Below, piece by piece: positions 1-11,590 of a stretch of 64,000 bases of DNA. Both the position numbers and the translations under genes were made by a program. The notes under the pieces were generated by a model, which made no database searches, was not told the origin of the DNA, and saw only the letters and a list, made by a program, of their open reading frames with translations. Source of the stretch: Voacanga thouarsii (Eukaryota; Streptophyta; Magnoliopsida; Gentianales; Apocynaceae); NCBI GenBank assembly GCA_026120185.1, contig JANUWF010001942.1, positions 3,286,001 to 3,350,000 on the forward strand. Reading direction: 5' to 3'. The first letter of the stretch is position 1; every line of letters starts with the position of its first letter.

Positions 1-372
1 TTTGATGAACTTAGTGATGATCTCTTTACTTGACATATTTGGAGTGGGGGAGGGGGGGATTTCTTCTTTTACATGGCCTTTCCCATATTCTCATTCCTTG
101 ACGATCCTTATGACTTTTCTAGTGTGGGTCCGAAGTACTCTCTATAGTAGTAGTTTAGTTTAGTCTAATTAGTTTTATTTTACCTTATCTCTTTATTTAT
201 TTTGGCTTAAACAATGAGATTAAAGTAATGATAATTGCTAAGTTCTTGTGGATTCAATAATTGCTATTCCCAATACTATGCGATGTGTATACTAAATTAA
301 ATTTTAAGTTAATTTAGTGCAAGGTATTTTAAATTAAAAGTTTATTTTTGTAGATTTTTTTTACTATTTCCA
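1..372. other. Decayed gypsy-element sequence, no gene
   Basis: No usable reading frame. The stretch is AT-rich with a G-run (around 47-58). It lies directly upstream of a gypsy integrase tail, so it is probably part of the same decayed element. I see no host gene here. Confidence 0.4.
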
Positions 373-718
373 GTGCACGTAAAACCACCCATCAGAATGA
401 ACTTGAGGAAATTGAGAAATGATGCATATGAGAATTCTAGGATTTACAAGGAGAAAGTTAAAAGATGGCATGATCAACACATTTTAGCAAATAGAGAATT
501 TCAAGCAGGGAATAAAATTTTTCTATTTAATTCAAGATTGAGGTTATTTCCCGAAAAGTTAAGAGGCCATTCTTGGTGACTAGAGAGTTCCCTTATGGAG
601 TAGTTTAGATATCTCATCCAGAAAAATGGATGTTCATAGTTAATGGAAATAAGTTAAAGTTGTACTATAGGGAGAACATTGAAGAGTTGGAAAGAATTGA
701 TTGCACCCTCCATGACGT
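373..718 (+). pseudogene. Ty3/gypsy (Tat/Athila-like) integrase C-terminal fragment
   Basis: The frame from 373 reads a peptide with '[21 protein letters not shown]' style sequence followed by '[14 protein letters not shown]', the conserved C-terminal extension of integrase in plant Tat/Athila Ty3/gypsy elements. A frameshift near 565-575 moves the continuation into another frame, where 'FIVNGNKLKLYY' (around 630-672) matches the 'VNGxRLKxYY' motif that ends these polyproteins. The beginning at 373 is a GTG and not a true start. Protease, RT, RNase H and the integrase core are not present, so this is a 3' remnant only. Lineage assignment is from motif memory, not from a search. Confidence 0.72.
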
Positions 719-2071
719 GTAGAATTTTTCTACTTAGCTTTTCTTCTTTTCTTCTTTCTTTTTCCTTTCTTTAATTGTGAATTGTACACCCTATACTCTT
801 TATAGTTTTATTCTATACCTTATTTTTTTTTATCTCTTTTCACTCATGTTCGTATCTCTTTGTGATTGCGGAAGGAAATTTTTAGAACACGTGGAACAAT
901 GTTCTATCACTTCTTCTCAAACAATATTGTGGAATTTCGCATCACACACTTTGGAAGTGTTGTTTTTCCCTCTTTCCCTTATCTCTTTTTAACTCCTTGT
1001 TGATGTGTTAATTTTTTCAATTGTGGTCAATGAGGACATTGTCTATTTTAAGTATGGGGGAGAGGATTAGACTTTATTTCTTGCAACAGTATTTATTGAA
1101 TTTCTTGGCATTCCTTTAGCTATTTCTCTTATTTAAATTTGGGAAAAACTAGTTGTTAAATTTTGGAAAAATGAGCTAAAATTTTTCAATTTTTGGCATA
1201 TTGAAATCTTATGATATTGCTATTCTTTTTCCTTTAGCATGAAAATTTGATATGAGGTTGTTTTGACTGAGATATTCTTAGGTAAATGTGTATATTTTAT
1301 GTAACATAGGCTAAGCCTTGAGAATTTGACTTAAACTTATTTAGGTTTTGGTAAACATTGTAACACCTTTGTTTCTTAGGAATGGATGAGAAACTTGTGA
1401 TGAAGTATAAGTTAGAAATTTTTTGTTCGTTTATATTATATGATCTTCTAACTAGTCCTAATTCTGAGTTTAAGTAAATATGGATTGGGGTAAAAAAAAA
1501 AAATGAGAGAATAGAGTAAGGTAAAGTAAAAACTGCAAAACTATTATTTATATCTTTACTAGGAATTTGCATTACCTTACTCTAAAAAGAAAATGAGTAT
1601 TTAATGAGGATAATGTAAAAGTTGAAAAATCCTGATTCATCATCTTTACTAGGCATTTACATTACCCTACAAAAGTGAGCAATTAGACCAATTTTTTGTT
1701 TACGACTTAGACTGTGGTAGTTTTGGAAGTCAAAGAACTTAAATTTACACATTATTCCTTACTTATATGAATCACTTGAGCCATTTTTTTTTACTTAGGA
1801 GATGAGGTGGAATTTGTTGAATAAACATAAACTTGTTTAATCCAACTTCGATGGCCTTGGTTTTATCTATTCAAATATATGTGTTTACACGAGTTTAGCT
1901 TGATAAAGTGATTTTGAATTGAATTTTCATCTCAAAAGAAAAAGAATATATTTCTCATAAGAGTCATTGTTGCCAAAAATCTAGTATTGATGAAAATTGC
2001 TTTTTGCTTGAGGTGCTTATTGTTTTGATATTTTGTTTGACGACAGGGAAAAGCTTAAGTGTGGGGGAGTC
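719..2071 (+). mobile_element. 3' non-coding tail of the Tat/Athila-like gypsy element
   Basis: Between the integrase tail and the likely LTR lies long AT-rich non-coding DNA with two purine-rich tracts: TATGGGGGAGAGG around 1053-1065 (after a 'GAGGACATTGTCTATTTTAAG' style context) and GTGTGGGGGAG around 2059-2069. Both resemble polypurine tracts of this lineage, in which an extended 3' untranslated region is common. Small ORFs here (777-992, 1297-1572) have no recognisable content. Confidence 0.5.
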
Positions 2072-3600
2072 ATAAGTGCTCATTATTATTATATTTCTTA
2101 ATCATTTGTGCTAGGTAATGCCAAATTTGTGATTAGAAGACTACTTATTCCTCTTGTTTTTTCCTTGTTTTGTATAGAATACATAAGTAGAGGATAATTG
2201 GAGGAACAAGGTGAAAACAAAGCAAAGGAATATGAAACTAGCGCCTGATACCATGCTAGACAAGTGCCGGTTTAGAACAGAAAGTTTAAGGAAAACATTC
2301 TAGACATAACAAGCACCGATTGCATGTATCAACAGATAACGGTTCACCAATTGAAGAGGCACCTTTTATTTCTAGAGAGTTTATAAGCTAAAACAACAAG
2401 ACCAACAGGCGCCGGATGGAAGGATGGACGAGTGCTGGTTTAGAGCGGGATTTTAAGATCTTGAAAAAAAGTGCACAACTGGCACCGGTCTAGCATTATA
2501 ACAGGCACCAGTTCGTGTCAGGATAAGTTAGTATATAGCAAATTCCAAGGGTTTTCAAAGGTCATTATAAATAGCACTCTTTACTGCCTTGTTAACCACG
2601 AATTGAGAGGGGGATGAGCAACCTCCAAACCCTAGTGCTCCAAGGAGGAATCCAAGGAATGGATCCAAGCCATTTTTGAAGAGGAAAAGGCATCTTCAAA
2701 GGGAGATTCAAGAAGAAGAAAAGCACAACTTGTCTAAGAGTTTATTTTCTTTTTTCTCTTGCATTTCTTTTCTTGTTTTTGTTGGCATTCATGATTTATT
2801 TTGTAATTAAAAAGTAAAACATTTATATTTGTTAGATCTTGATTTGTATATTGGTTTATTGAAATCTATTTTGGTATTCAATTACTATATTTGTGTTGGA
2901 TTGTTCATTATTGAGTTTATTTTAACTTTAATGATTTTGAGAGAAGGGATTTAAGTTGAGAGGCTTGATTAGTTGATTTACCATATGAGTTTGCCCTCGA
3001 TTAACTCGAGAAAGAGATTGAGGACAAAGAACTAAGTGATTGAAGGGTTATAGGGTTACCTAGAGATAGGGACATCATTTTCCCCAAATGGAGAATGGAT
3101 AATTAATCTTAATGCTTCTTAAATTAGTTAGTGAAGTAGAAACACCCACTAATGAGATTAAGGATAGAGGATTTATAACTCGAAAGAGAGTGGGTCTTGA
3201 TTTAGATTGTCCAACTGATGCCAATGTAGAATATCAATGGATCTATTTAGTTGATTAAGGTTTAACTTAATAATATGAAATACCTTTTGAATTGCATGAC
3301 TTATCCTTCTCTTCCTAAGGATGTTTGGTGATCTAAGGAGGATCCTTAGGAGTGCTTAGGTTAGTTGATCTCGTTTTCCTATCTGTCATCTTCCCACTGC
3401 GATAGTTTACCAAATAATGAAATAAGGGCATGGTAAAAGTATTTGTCACCTTAACTGAGGGATACAACACTTGTCAACTAGAACTCTATGTTACATAATG
3501 AGTATATTTGTTCATATGTGTATTGTGTAAGTGATTTTGGGTATTTAAATCAAGACTTGGCTACTTTTGTGTGAAATATTGACAATTCTTCCTATGCATG
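2072..3600 (+). repeat. Probable 3' LTR of the Tat/Athila-like element
   Basis: The sequence follows directly after the second polypurine tract, as a 3' LTR should. It contains a TATA-like box (TATAAATAG, about 2565-2573) followed by a C/A-rich leader ('CCAAACCCTAG', about 2624), a usual LTR promoter arrangement. The exact ends were not found: no partner LTR lies in the window and no clean TG...CA pair with a TSD could be chosen. The right limit is approximate. Confidence 0.42.
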
Positions 3601-4644
3601 AGTATACACACAAATCACACACCTCACCATGCAAACTTTTATTATCTGCATTATATTCTTTTCGAGTCACCTAACCTAATTAGAAATAAATGAAATATGC
3701 AAACATGCGAGCAGACACAAGGGTAACTTCAAGATTACAATGTGCTTTGCCTTCTCTTCTTCTAAGCAATTTGCTGTATCAAGAATGCCCACTTCCAAAA
3801 TTGAATGTGATTATATCCAGGTAATGTTTTAAATGTTTGCCATATTACTTATGCCCACATTTATACAGAATCCTATGTGTAATATTATGAATCAAAATAC
3901 TTGTAATTCCATAAATCTGTTTCGACACCATATGCATCTTGTTCTGCTTCACTGTACAATGAGATGTATCATCACTAAGCAATAAGTATTAATTGAAAAA
4001 CTTTGCAGCAGCATGTTTGCCTCTGATCTGTGTTGCATCTTCCTACATCTCTTTTCTGTTCATTCTTCATCGCAAGTTATTAAGCTTTCAATAAAAGAGT
4101 CATTTTGGGGCAGGAATTAAAGAATATAAAAAGCGTACTATTTCTAGTTCTTCTCCTACTTGCACCAGGATTATCTTTGCATACCTAAGTTAAATAACTG
4201 CAATCTAACAATTAATTTTCCAAAGTCACAAATATGTCTCCTGGTCATCACTATCAAGGCAAAAGTTAATTAAATTTGCTCTTTGATTTTCCTTTACAAA
4301 GAAGATTGGGCAATCAAGGGACAGGGAAGTAAGTATTAACTCCTTCAAAATGATCTTTTTATTTATTTATACAAACATAAGCATTGCAACTATTGTCTGA
4401 AAAAAACATGAGCATGATAAGATGGCTTAAGAGCTTATTTTCTTCTTTCACTTACAACCCATCAGCTAAAGAAGTTTAAATATATTGCTACACAAGTAGT
4501 GAGATATCACAATATTGAAACAGAAATATCACTTCAGGCCCTCTTGCATTAAATGACGAGCCAGACAAAAGCAAACCTGCGTAACTATTGAAGTCGATTT
4601 AAGCTGCTTCACAGTAGCATAAACCAGATCTAAAGATTGATCAA
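3601..4644. other. Intergenic region downstream of LYK5-like
   Basis: No coding frame, RNA gene or repeat could be recognised. Because the LYK5-like gene is on the minus strand, its 3' UTR and poly(A) site should lie in the right part of this stretch (below 4645). I could not place them. Confidence 0.4.
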
Positions 4645-6666
4645 TCATCTGCCGTCATTTAATGATCCAGTGCGCTCAAATTCATCTGAAGGATCCCAGT
4701 CCAACGACGAGGAACGAATCTTGGACATGATCATGTAAACCTCAGCTATTGTTGGCCGAGAGTTGAGATCGTGTGCCACACATTTCCTAGCCAGATTAGC
4801 CATTGAATAAGCCAGGTCTATGGGGAATTCTTGGCTCAAGCAAGGATCTATGAAGTATAGCAGATTCTCTCTAATATTCTCCCCGTCCAAGACATGGTTA
4901 ATTGTCAAATATAGCAACTCTTCCCCAACTTTTGCCTCAGCATCTCTATCCCAAGCAGCATCCCTTCCAGATAATAGCTCCAATAACACCACACCAAATG
5001 CAAACACATCCAGTTTTGGGGTAACCAATCCATTCTCAACATACTCAGGAGCCATATAACCTTGAGTCCCAATGACATGCCTTGTAATTTGAACTTGTAA
5101 CCACCCACTTTCATCTTCATTTTGATTTTCAGCATCTAAAGTTCTAGCAAGTCCAAAATTGGCCAGTTTGGCCCTCATGTTACCATCCAAAAGAACATTG
5201 CTGCTGTTCAAGTTCTTGTGAATGAAAGGAGGGTTGGCATAGTTGTGGAGATAATTCAAAGCATCGGCAATATCATAAGTAATCTGAACTCTCTGTTTCC
5301 AGCTCAGAATAACTGAAGAAGAATAACTTTCCTGTTGCAATTGATCATTCCTATAGATTCTCTTAGTCTGCTCATGTAACAAGTCACTAAGAGACCCTCC
5401 CTCTGCATATTCATAAATAAGATATGTGCTACCGTAATGCAGGCAGACCCCTGAAAGCCTAATAATATTGGAATGATTAATTTTCTTGAGCATATTAATC
5501 TCCTTCAAAATATTCCCCTTCATTATCTTCACTGCTGCATAATCCCCCTTAAAATTCCCTCGAAAAACAGATCCCTTGATTCTGTTGGCTTCTGCAAAGG
5601 ACTCTGTGGCTGTTAGCAATTCCTCATACTTGTAAACTGTAAGACTTTCAACTGCATTCCTAATCCCTTCCGACCATGACTTGCTTTCTGACTGTGGAAA
5701 GGGCTTGTAAGCATCAACAGCTTCAGAGTCAAATTTCTTAGTACTCTTATCCTCGGTCCCTGACTGTAAAGTAGGAGGGCCACGCCTATATCTGAAGAAC
5801 CAAAGTAGAAAGCCACTCAGTAAGCAAAGTACCAGCACACCAACGCCAATTCCAACTCCTACAAAGACCCACTTGTGTGAAGAGTTCCCACTTTGTTCAA
5901 CAGGTGGAGGGAGCACAGGCTGCTGCATAGGAGGCAATGAAAGCGTAGAGGTATTAATGAGGGTAGGCTCAGATTTAAGTGGGACCAGAAGGGGAGTAAA
6001 AGGGAAAATTAAGTCATTTCGAGACAGCTTATTGGCCACAAATATGCTTTGTAAATCAGCGCCAAACATGCTAGCAATGGACTCTAAAGAATCACCCCAG
6101 TCTACAAGATAAGCTAAAAGATACTTGCATCCCAAAGCAGTCTGGTTTGAGGTTGGACAAGCACACCTTAAAGGAACATTGAGCTTCATATTCACCTTCA
6201 ATTGCAAATAACCATAACGATTCTGAGCCATCATAGACTGACAAGTAGTGAGGCCTTGATAAGTAATATTAGCAACAGTATAATAAGTCTCCAATGGATA
6301 TTTCAATACGTAGCTTGAATTATGCTGGTAATAGGGACCCGAACATGAGCAGTCGGCAGGCACAATAACAAGAGTATCAGGAGGAATTGAATCTACATCA
6401 GAAATATTGTTGATCCGCGCAATTTGAGTAGCTTCACTGCCCAGCAGATAAGCAATGGTAACCGGACTATTGTATGTCGCAGTAGACCGAAAGGTTAGGT
6501 ATGTCCGGCAAGATTTTGCAGCATTGCAAACAAACCCCAGTGTTCTGCTGTCATTTACCGAACAGTTAAGCTGTTTGTTATCAACATAGCTCTGTTGGGC
6601 ATGTGATTTTTGAAGATGATTCAATAGAAAAAATAGCAAAACTGCATCGACCAAGAAAGCAGCCAT
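4645..6666 (-). CDS. LYK5: LYK5-like LysM receptor-like pseudokinase
   Basis: One uninterrupted exon of 673 codons. I start at ATG 6666-6664; the codon two positions upstream is GTG. Order: signal peptide (about 1-23, ending KSHA), extracellular part with three LysM-like segments and the CxC pairs of plant LysM receptors (CSC about 106-108, CAC about 168-170), a membrane span (about 266-291), then an intracellular kinase-like domain (about 345-650). The VAIK lysine is kept (AAVK, K380) and APE is present (539-541), but the glycine loop is degenerate, HRD reads HKN (483-485) and DFG reads NFG (503-505). This is therefore a pseudokinase, as known for LYK5. By family knowledge LYK5 binds chitin oligomers at the plasma membrane and signals with the active kinase CERK1. 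Lack of introns and the WDPSDEF..TGSL tail fit LYK5 better than LYK4. Expression is not shown. Confidence 0.93.
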   Translation of the reverse strand: MAAFLVDAVLLFFLLNHLQKSHAQQSYVDNKQLNCSVNDSRTLGFVCNAAKSCRTYLTFRSTATYNSPVTIAYLLGSEATQIARINNISDVDSIPPDTLVIVPADCSCSGPYYQHNSSYVLKYPLETYYTVANITYQGLTTCQSMMAQNRYGYLQLKVNMKLNVPLRCACPTSNQTALGCKYLLAYLVDWGDSLESIASMFGADLQSIFVANKLSRNDLIFPFTPLLVPLKSEPTLINTSTLSLPPMQQPVLPPPVEQSGNSSHKWVFVGVGIGVGVLVLCLLSGFLLWFFRYRRGPPTLQSGTEDKSTKKFDSEAVDAYKPFPQSESKSWSEGIRNAVESLTVYKYEELLTATESFAEANRIKGSVFRGNFKGDYAAVKIMKGNILKEINMLKKINHSNIIRLSGVCLHYGSTYLIYEYAEGGSLSDLLHEQTKRIYRNDQLQQESYSSSVILSWKQRVQITYDIADALNYLHNYANPPFIHKNLNSSNVLLDGNMRAKLANFGLARTLDAENQNEDESGWLQVQITRHVIGTQGYMAPEYVENGLVTPKLDVFAFGVVLLELLSGRDAAWDRDAEAKVGEELLYLTINHVLDGENIRENLLYFIDPCLSQEFPIDLAYSMANLARKCVAHDLNSRPTIAEVYMIMSKIRSSSLDWDPSDEFERTGSLNDGR

Positions 6667-6766
6667 GGCCACTGATGTTCTTGATTAATACCGCTTCACG
6701 GCCAATTGCCAGTGGGAGAAAAAAAAGGGGCGCGAGCAGTGAAGTCGCTATCTAGGGAGAAATAGA

Positions 6767-6776
6767 TATTTTATAC
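6767..6776 (-). promoter_or_regulatory. Candidate TATA box of LYK5-like
   Basis: Read on the minus strand the sequence is GTATAAAATA, about 100 bp upstream of the ATG. With initiation roughly 30 bp further downstream, the 5' UTR would be about 70 bp. It is placed by sequence and spacing only. Confidence 0.5.
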
Positions 6777-6780
6777 TCCG

Positions 6781-7220
6781 CCCATTCAATCAACATTCTT
6801 TCATCCAAATTTTTTTTTTTTGACATATAAAACAAAAACTAATAATAAAATATATTATATTTATATGTATGTCAAGTTTAATTACATAAAAATAATATAC
6901 AATAAGATATTAATTTTTATGATATAAAAATATATTAATTTTTTTCTTTTTAATGAAATTGTAAATTATTTGGATAAATCTTGATATAATAAATAAAGAT
7001 AGAATTGAGTAATTTAGAATTGAGAAGATAAGTTATATAGAAAATATATTAAAATATGATGTTATTATTTATAAAAAATAAAGAGTAAAAGATAAAATTT
7101 TAAAATAATTTTTTAAATATATGTAATTTCAAAAATTACAAATCAAACGTTACTCATCTTGAATAATAAATAATTAATTTTAGTGAGGAAATTATATGCG
7201 TATTTAATTTGATAGTTAAG
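6781..7220. other. AT-rich upstream region of LYK5-like
   Basis: Very AT-rich DNA with runs of T/A and no coding frame. It lies between the LYK5-like core promoter and the MITE, so it may contain upstream regulatory sites. I recognise none. Confidence 0.4.
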
Positions 7221-7504
7221 TATTACTTTCTTCGTCCCATAATATAAATCGTTATAGAGTGTTTTTAATATTCCAAATTATAAGTCATTAGAAACTTTTT
7301 AAAAAAATTTTAAAGTTATTTTTATATTTTTATCTTTATTTATTATTATCTTTTTCTCTTTTTTTCTCATATCTATTTTTGTTTTCAAGATATTTAAATA
7401 GTAGTATTTTAAGAAGAAAAAATATAAAGTCACTTTATTTTTAAAAATTTTAATAAGTGTGAAATTAAGTCAAATGACTTATATTATGGGATGGAAGAAG
7501 TATT
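7221..7504. mobile_element. Stowaway-like MITE (Tc1/mariner type)
   Basis: The left end reads TACTTTCTTCGTCCCATAAT and the right end, reverse-complemented, reads TACTTCTTCCATCCCATAAT. Over 23 bp I count 19 matches. This is the CTCCCTCCGTCCCATAATAT family of terminal inverted repeats of plant Stowaway MITEs, which insert at TA; TA flanks fit here. The body of about 280 bp is AT-rich and non-coding, with further complementary sequence near both ends (ATAAGTCATTAGAA near the left, AAATGACTTATAT near the right). It starts about 450 bp upstream of the LYK5-like TATA box. Confidence 0.85.
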
Positions 7505-8840
7505 GTTTAATTTGGACTCATGATGTTTTGTGATGGAAAGATGTACATTGAATATTCTTCTTGGATTAGGGAAATGACGATAAGAAGAGCTTCAAGTTAG
7601 TTGGAATTGGATTTTGAGCGAAAGGGTTGGAAAGAAGTGAATATTTTTAACGCGGTCTTTGCAGTTGACGAAGACCAATTCACAAACCTTTTATTTTTTC
7701 CACAGCCGCCCAAACCCAATACACACGGCAGCAGTTTTTCCTTTCACTTTGACTCTGTAACAGAGAAATGTTTCCATGCATTTACTGCATCACATCATCC
7801 CTAGCTGTGTTGCGCAGCCGGCGATTTTTATTGGTTCATGTTAGCTAACTTTTTGTACCTAGGAAACTACTAATATGTGGGGAAAAAAAAAGAAGGCTGA
7901 CTGACTTTATCATCACTAAACTCTTCAGAACTAAAATAGATAGGACTGTGTTCGAGTACGAACAAATCCATCATCATTTTTAAATTCGAATTCAATTAAA
8001 ATTAAATACTGTTGAATCGTTTATTAATTAAGTTTAAACTTGTATTTGAGTTTAATTATTATTTAATAATATTTCATTTCATTTGAATTTGAGTTTTAAT
8101 TATTTGAATTCGTTTATTTTATATTCTTTGTTCTGAAATTATAAAAATAAAAATTCATAAATTTATAAAAATAATTAAATATTAAATATTAAATAAATTT
8201 AATAATATAATTAATCTTAATATTATAATATAATATTAAGTAAGAATAAATCTTAATATTATAAAATATAGATAATTAATATAATTATTTTTAATAATAT
8301 ATAATACGATCACGAATGTTCGAATATATTCGTGAATATGTTTAAGTTTATCTCTTTATTAATCAAATGAGTCTCATTCAAATATGAACGAACTCAAACG
8401 AATTTTCATTCCCAATGTTTGGTCCATTTACAAGTCTTTGTAGAGGTCATGTTTTTATAAAAAGTATCCAAATTTCCAAGACAAATAAAGACCATATTGG
8501 ATTTTAGGCACATAATTTTTATATTGGATATAAAAATCTCAGAGAAGAGTAAATTTATTTAATATGTAAGCATACAATAATCAAATCTAGATACATGTCA
8601 AGTTCAAAGGCTGCTTTTCTTGTCTTCCTTCCTCTTATTTTAGTCGTTAATCCCATCTTTGTCCGAGGGCACATTGAAGCTACATGTAGATATGTAGTGA
8701 GGGAGTCTTTAGGGAGTAGACGAGGGGTTTGAGCATGAATGTTTGTAACTAGCGCTTCATATGGACATGGGCTTGGTCGGAAGAGTCGTTTGTATTCCAT
8801 CGGGAAACCAATCTTTGAACTTTCAGAGTTCTTTCTCTTT
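7505..8840. other. Intergenic DNA with an unclassified AT-rich repeat-like block
   Basis: No gene. From about 7930 to 8410 the sequence is extremely AT-rich and contains several 'TTCGAATT', 'CGAACGAACTC' and 'TTCGTGAATATG' type words that look like a decayed transposon terminus. Its ends and class could not be fixed. The ORFs at 7601-7804 and 8555-8800 have no recognisable content. Confidence 0.35.
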
Positions 8841-8849
8841 CTTTAGATG
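8841..8849. repeat. 9-bp target-site duplication, left flank of MULE
   Basis: CTTTAGATG, identical to 33819-33827. A 9-bp TSD is the hallmark of Mutator-superfamily insertion. Confidence 0.88.
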
Positions 8850-8960
8850 GGATTAGCTCTTTTGCGGCCACAATTTGAGGTCCCAGCAATCGTCTGGCAA
8901 GGGAACTTCCACGTCGCTGGTCCTAAAAAAAAGGACAAAACGATGTCGTTTTGTCCCTAG
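8850..8960 (+). repeat. MULE left terminal inverted repeat
   Basis: It begins GGATTAGCTCTTTTGCGGCC and continues to the near-palindrome at 8933-8956 (two 12-base arms, GGACAAAACGAT and GTCGTTTTGTCC). The arm matches the complement of 33680-33818, but the right arm has about 30 extra bases next to its tip. The match fades beyond about 110 bp. Confidence 0.78.
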
Positions 8961-9817
8961 CCAATCCAAATTCACAGCTTCCATTGTTAGCCAGCTTCCA
9001 CAAGCCTCTGCAAGTCCTTTACTGTTCAGCAAAAATTAAAAATCCCGCTTAAATAACCTGTTGTGCAAACATCAAACAAAAGCTTTCCTCAGATGCTAAT
9101 ATTTCGATTCTCTTCTCTCATTCCTATTATTTCGAACGATGCCAATAGGGGTAGTGAAATCTAACAAAATTGAAGCGCCTATGATACACAAACGAGGCAA
9201 TGGGCATGCAATGCTAAAGGGGATTTTTCTCCTTCAAAATCTGCAGTTGAGATTCTTCTTAAAAATATCCAGTCACCCAAGTTGTCTTCCAGCAGTTAAG
9301 GATGTTCATCTAAAAAATTGCATTCAATGTAATTTAGGTTTTTAGCTTAATATTTGTGTTTATATCTCTGTGAGAATGAGTTAGTAATGTACACTTCCAT
9401 GTTCATGGGATTACTTTACTTGTTAATACATGTTTGTTTGGCAGCTTTGATTGTGTACAGAACACAGCATAGCCATAGCACAACATCTGACCACGTTTAC
9501 TTATTTATAACATTCTCTCTGATTTTCTCAAGGTTAAATTAAGAATTTTCCCTGCAATGTATTCGCTTGCCTCTCTACATTTACACGTTCCCATTGCAAA
9601 AAAATTTCAACAGTTTATTACTGATGTCATTGTAGTTCTTTAAATGTGACCAAGACAGTAATATTTCTTTTTTACCTACATATTGCACTTATTGGTTGGA
9701 ATTAGTGACCTGTTTAGGTCCCTTTTTCAAAATTTACTTGTAAGGGTACTCAAATATTGTAATATATTTCTTTGTTCCTCTTTTTTTTTTTTAAATGATG
9801 TGCATAGGTTCCTTTTA
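8961..9817 (+). other. 5' region of the MULE transposase gene
   Basis: Non-coding stretch between the left terminal repeat and the transposase ATG. It should hold the promoter and a 5' untranslated exon. A long T-run followed by TGCATAG just before the ATG (about 9781-9807) looks like a splice acceptor, so the frame open from 9683 is probably intron up to that point. The small ORFs at 9139-9345 and 9354-9542 are not recognised. Confidence 0.45.
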
Positions 9818-11590
9818 ATGGAGGACTGTACAAGTGTGAATATTTATTTTTTACCTGCCGTCGGACAGTTACTTGATTCTAAAGAAGAAGTGTACGACTT
9901 TTACAATTGTTATGGTGTAGTTATGGGCTTCGGTATACGTAGAGAGTATAGGAACAAAAATAGCTCTGGTGTGTTGATATCTAGGAGGTTTACATACTGC
10001 AAAGCAGGGTTTCAAAGGATCGATAAACGTAATAGAGAAATTAAGCGTCCTCGTGCAGAAATGAAGACCGGTTGTGCTGCTCGGATGGTCATTGTTCTAG
10101 ATAGGAAGAAAGAAAAATATAAGGTGACCGAGTTTGAATCAAGCCACAACCATGACCTTCATACTCCTGCTTGTGTTCATCTCATACCGTCACAGAGGAA
10201 TGTGAGCAATGCGCAAGGCATCGACACTTCCTTAGTCGAAGCTGCAAGATTATCTTTAAAGCAATCTCATGAGCTAATGTCAACACAAGTAGGTGCCAAA
10301 GAAAATTTAGGGTGCACCAAAGAAGACTTGAAGCGATATCTCCGCAATAGAAGACAAAGAAACTTACAGTATGGTGAGGCTGCGACAATATTGAGATATT
10401 TTGAAGAGCAAGCTTCTATGAATCCTTCTTTCTTCCATGCAACACAACTTGATTGTGATGAGCTAATCACAAACATTTTTTGGGCTGATGCGTGTATGAT
10501 TATGGAATACTCCTGCTTTGGGGATGTTGTCACATTTGACACTACATACAAGGCAAACAAATAGTGTCGGCCTCTTGGAGTATTTGTTGGGTTCAACCAA
10601 TATAGGCAATTAGTAGTTTTTGGGGCTGCTTTACTTTACGATGAAACAATTGATTCTTTTAATTGGTTATTCACGACGTTCATCGAAGCTATGGGAGGCA
10701 AGCATCTTAGAACAATCTTCACTGACCAAGATGTAGCAAAGGCTGCAGCAATTTCTATAGTTCTCCCACAGACCTTTCATGGTTTATGTACTTTTCATAT
10801 TTGGAGAAATTTTATAAAACACTTGGGATATCTTTGTAGGAAGGGATTGTCACTCTTGGACATGTTTCGAAATTGTATATTTCATACTGAAGATGAGACG
10901 GAGTTTCTTGAGACTTGGCAGGAACTCATGCTAGTCCATGAGCTGGACACAAATGAATGGATCAAAAGCATATTTATAGCCAGAGTGAAGTGGGCACGAT
11001 GCTACCTGATGGGTACCTGGATGGCTGGGATCAAAATTACCATTAATGGCGTTGAGAAACTCACTAATGCTAAATTGCGTAGCGAATGTGTACACTCCCC
11101 CATTGTTCAAAGAGTTTCATGCCCAATTTGATGAATCATTGGGGCTAGTCATACAGAGAATAAGTGTCGCAGCTAATCTCTAGTTGAGTGCATTATTGGA
11201 CAGCACGATGGATTATCGAAAGAGTGTACCATTACATTTGATGCATTGATGAAAACCATAACATGCAATTGTTTACTTTTTCAGAGTGTTGGAATGTTAT
11301 GTTCTCATTCTCTGAAAGTGTTAGATCACTTTAATGTAAAAACAGTTCTAGATTAATACATCATCAGGCGATGGACACGGAAGTCTATGGATGCCTCAGT
11401 TATTCAGGTTGACAGAGGTGTTGTATCTATTGATCCGAATCTTGACATTGCAGAGAGGTACAAGATGATGGTTATGTTGTTGATATTTTTAGCCGCCTGA
11501 GCTACCGAGTCTCATAGTGCTACCGAAGATGTCATTTCTATGGCAAACAAAATAAGTCACAAGATTGAAGACAAATGTGATGTATTGTTG
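9818..11590 (+). pseudogene. FAR1-type MULE transposase, broken
   Basis: ATG at 9818 follows a T-rich tract and an AG acceptor. Domains in order: FAR1 DNA-binding domain (about 9870-10165) with GFGIRR, FTYCKAG, TGCAAR and SHNHD, giving a C-C-H-H zinc fold; MULE transposase core (about 10500-11060) with DVVTFDTTYKANK, FTDQDVAKAA, TFHGLCTFHIWRNF and an acidic residue in GVEKLTN; SWIM zinc finger CNCLLFQSVGMLCSH (about 11264-11308), a good CxCx(9)CxH. Breaks: TAG at 10562-10564 inside the core, a frameshift near 11085 (the continuation 'FKEFHAQFDESLG' is in another frame), and stops between there and the SWIM motif and after it. The family includes FHY3/FAR1-like host regulators and the transposases they derive from. 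The surrounding 9-bp TSD makes this the element's own transposase. It cannot make a full protein as written. Confidence 0.88.

Noticed and set aside
777..1572. Small genes downstream of the gypsy fragment
   Set aside because: Short frames in AT-rich retroelement tail, without motifs.
6667..6672. Earlier start (GTG) for the LYK5-like gene giving 675 residues
   Set aside because: A plant nuclear gene should start at ATG; the first in-frame ATG is at 6666, and the signal peptide begins well from there.
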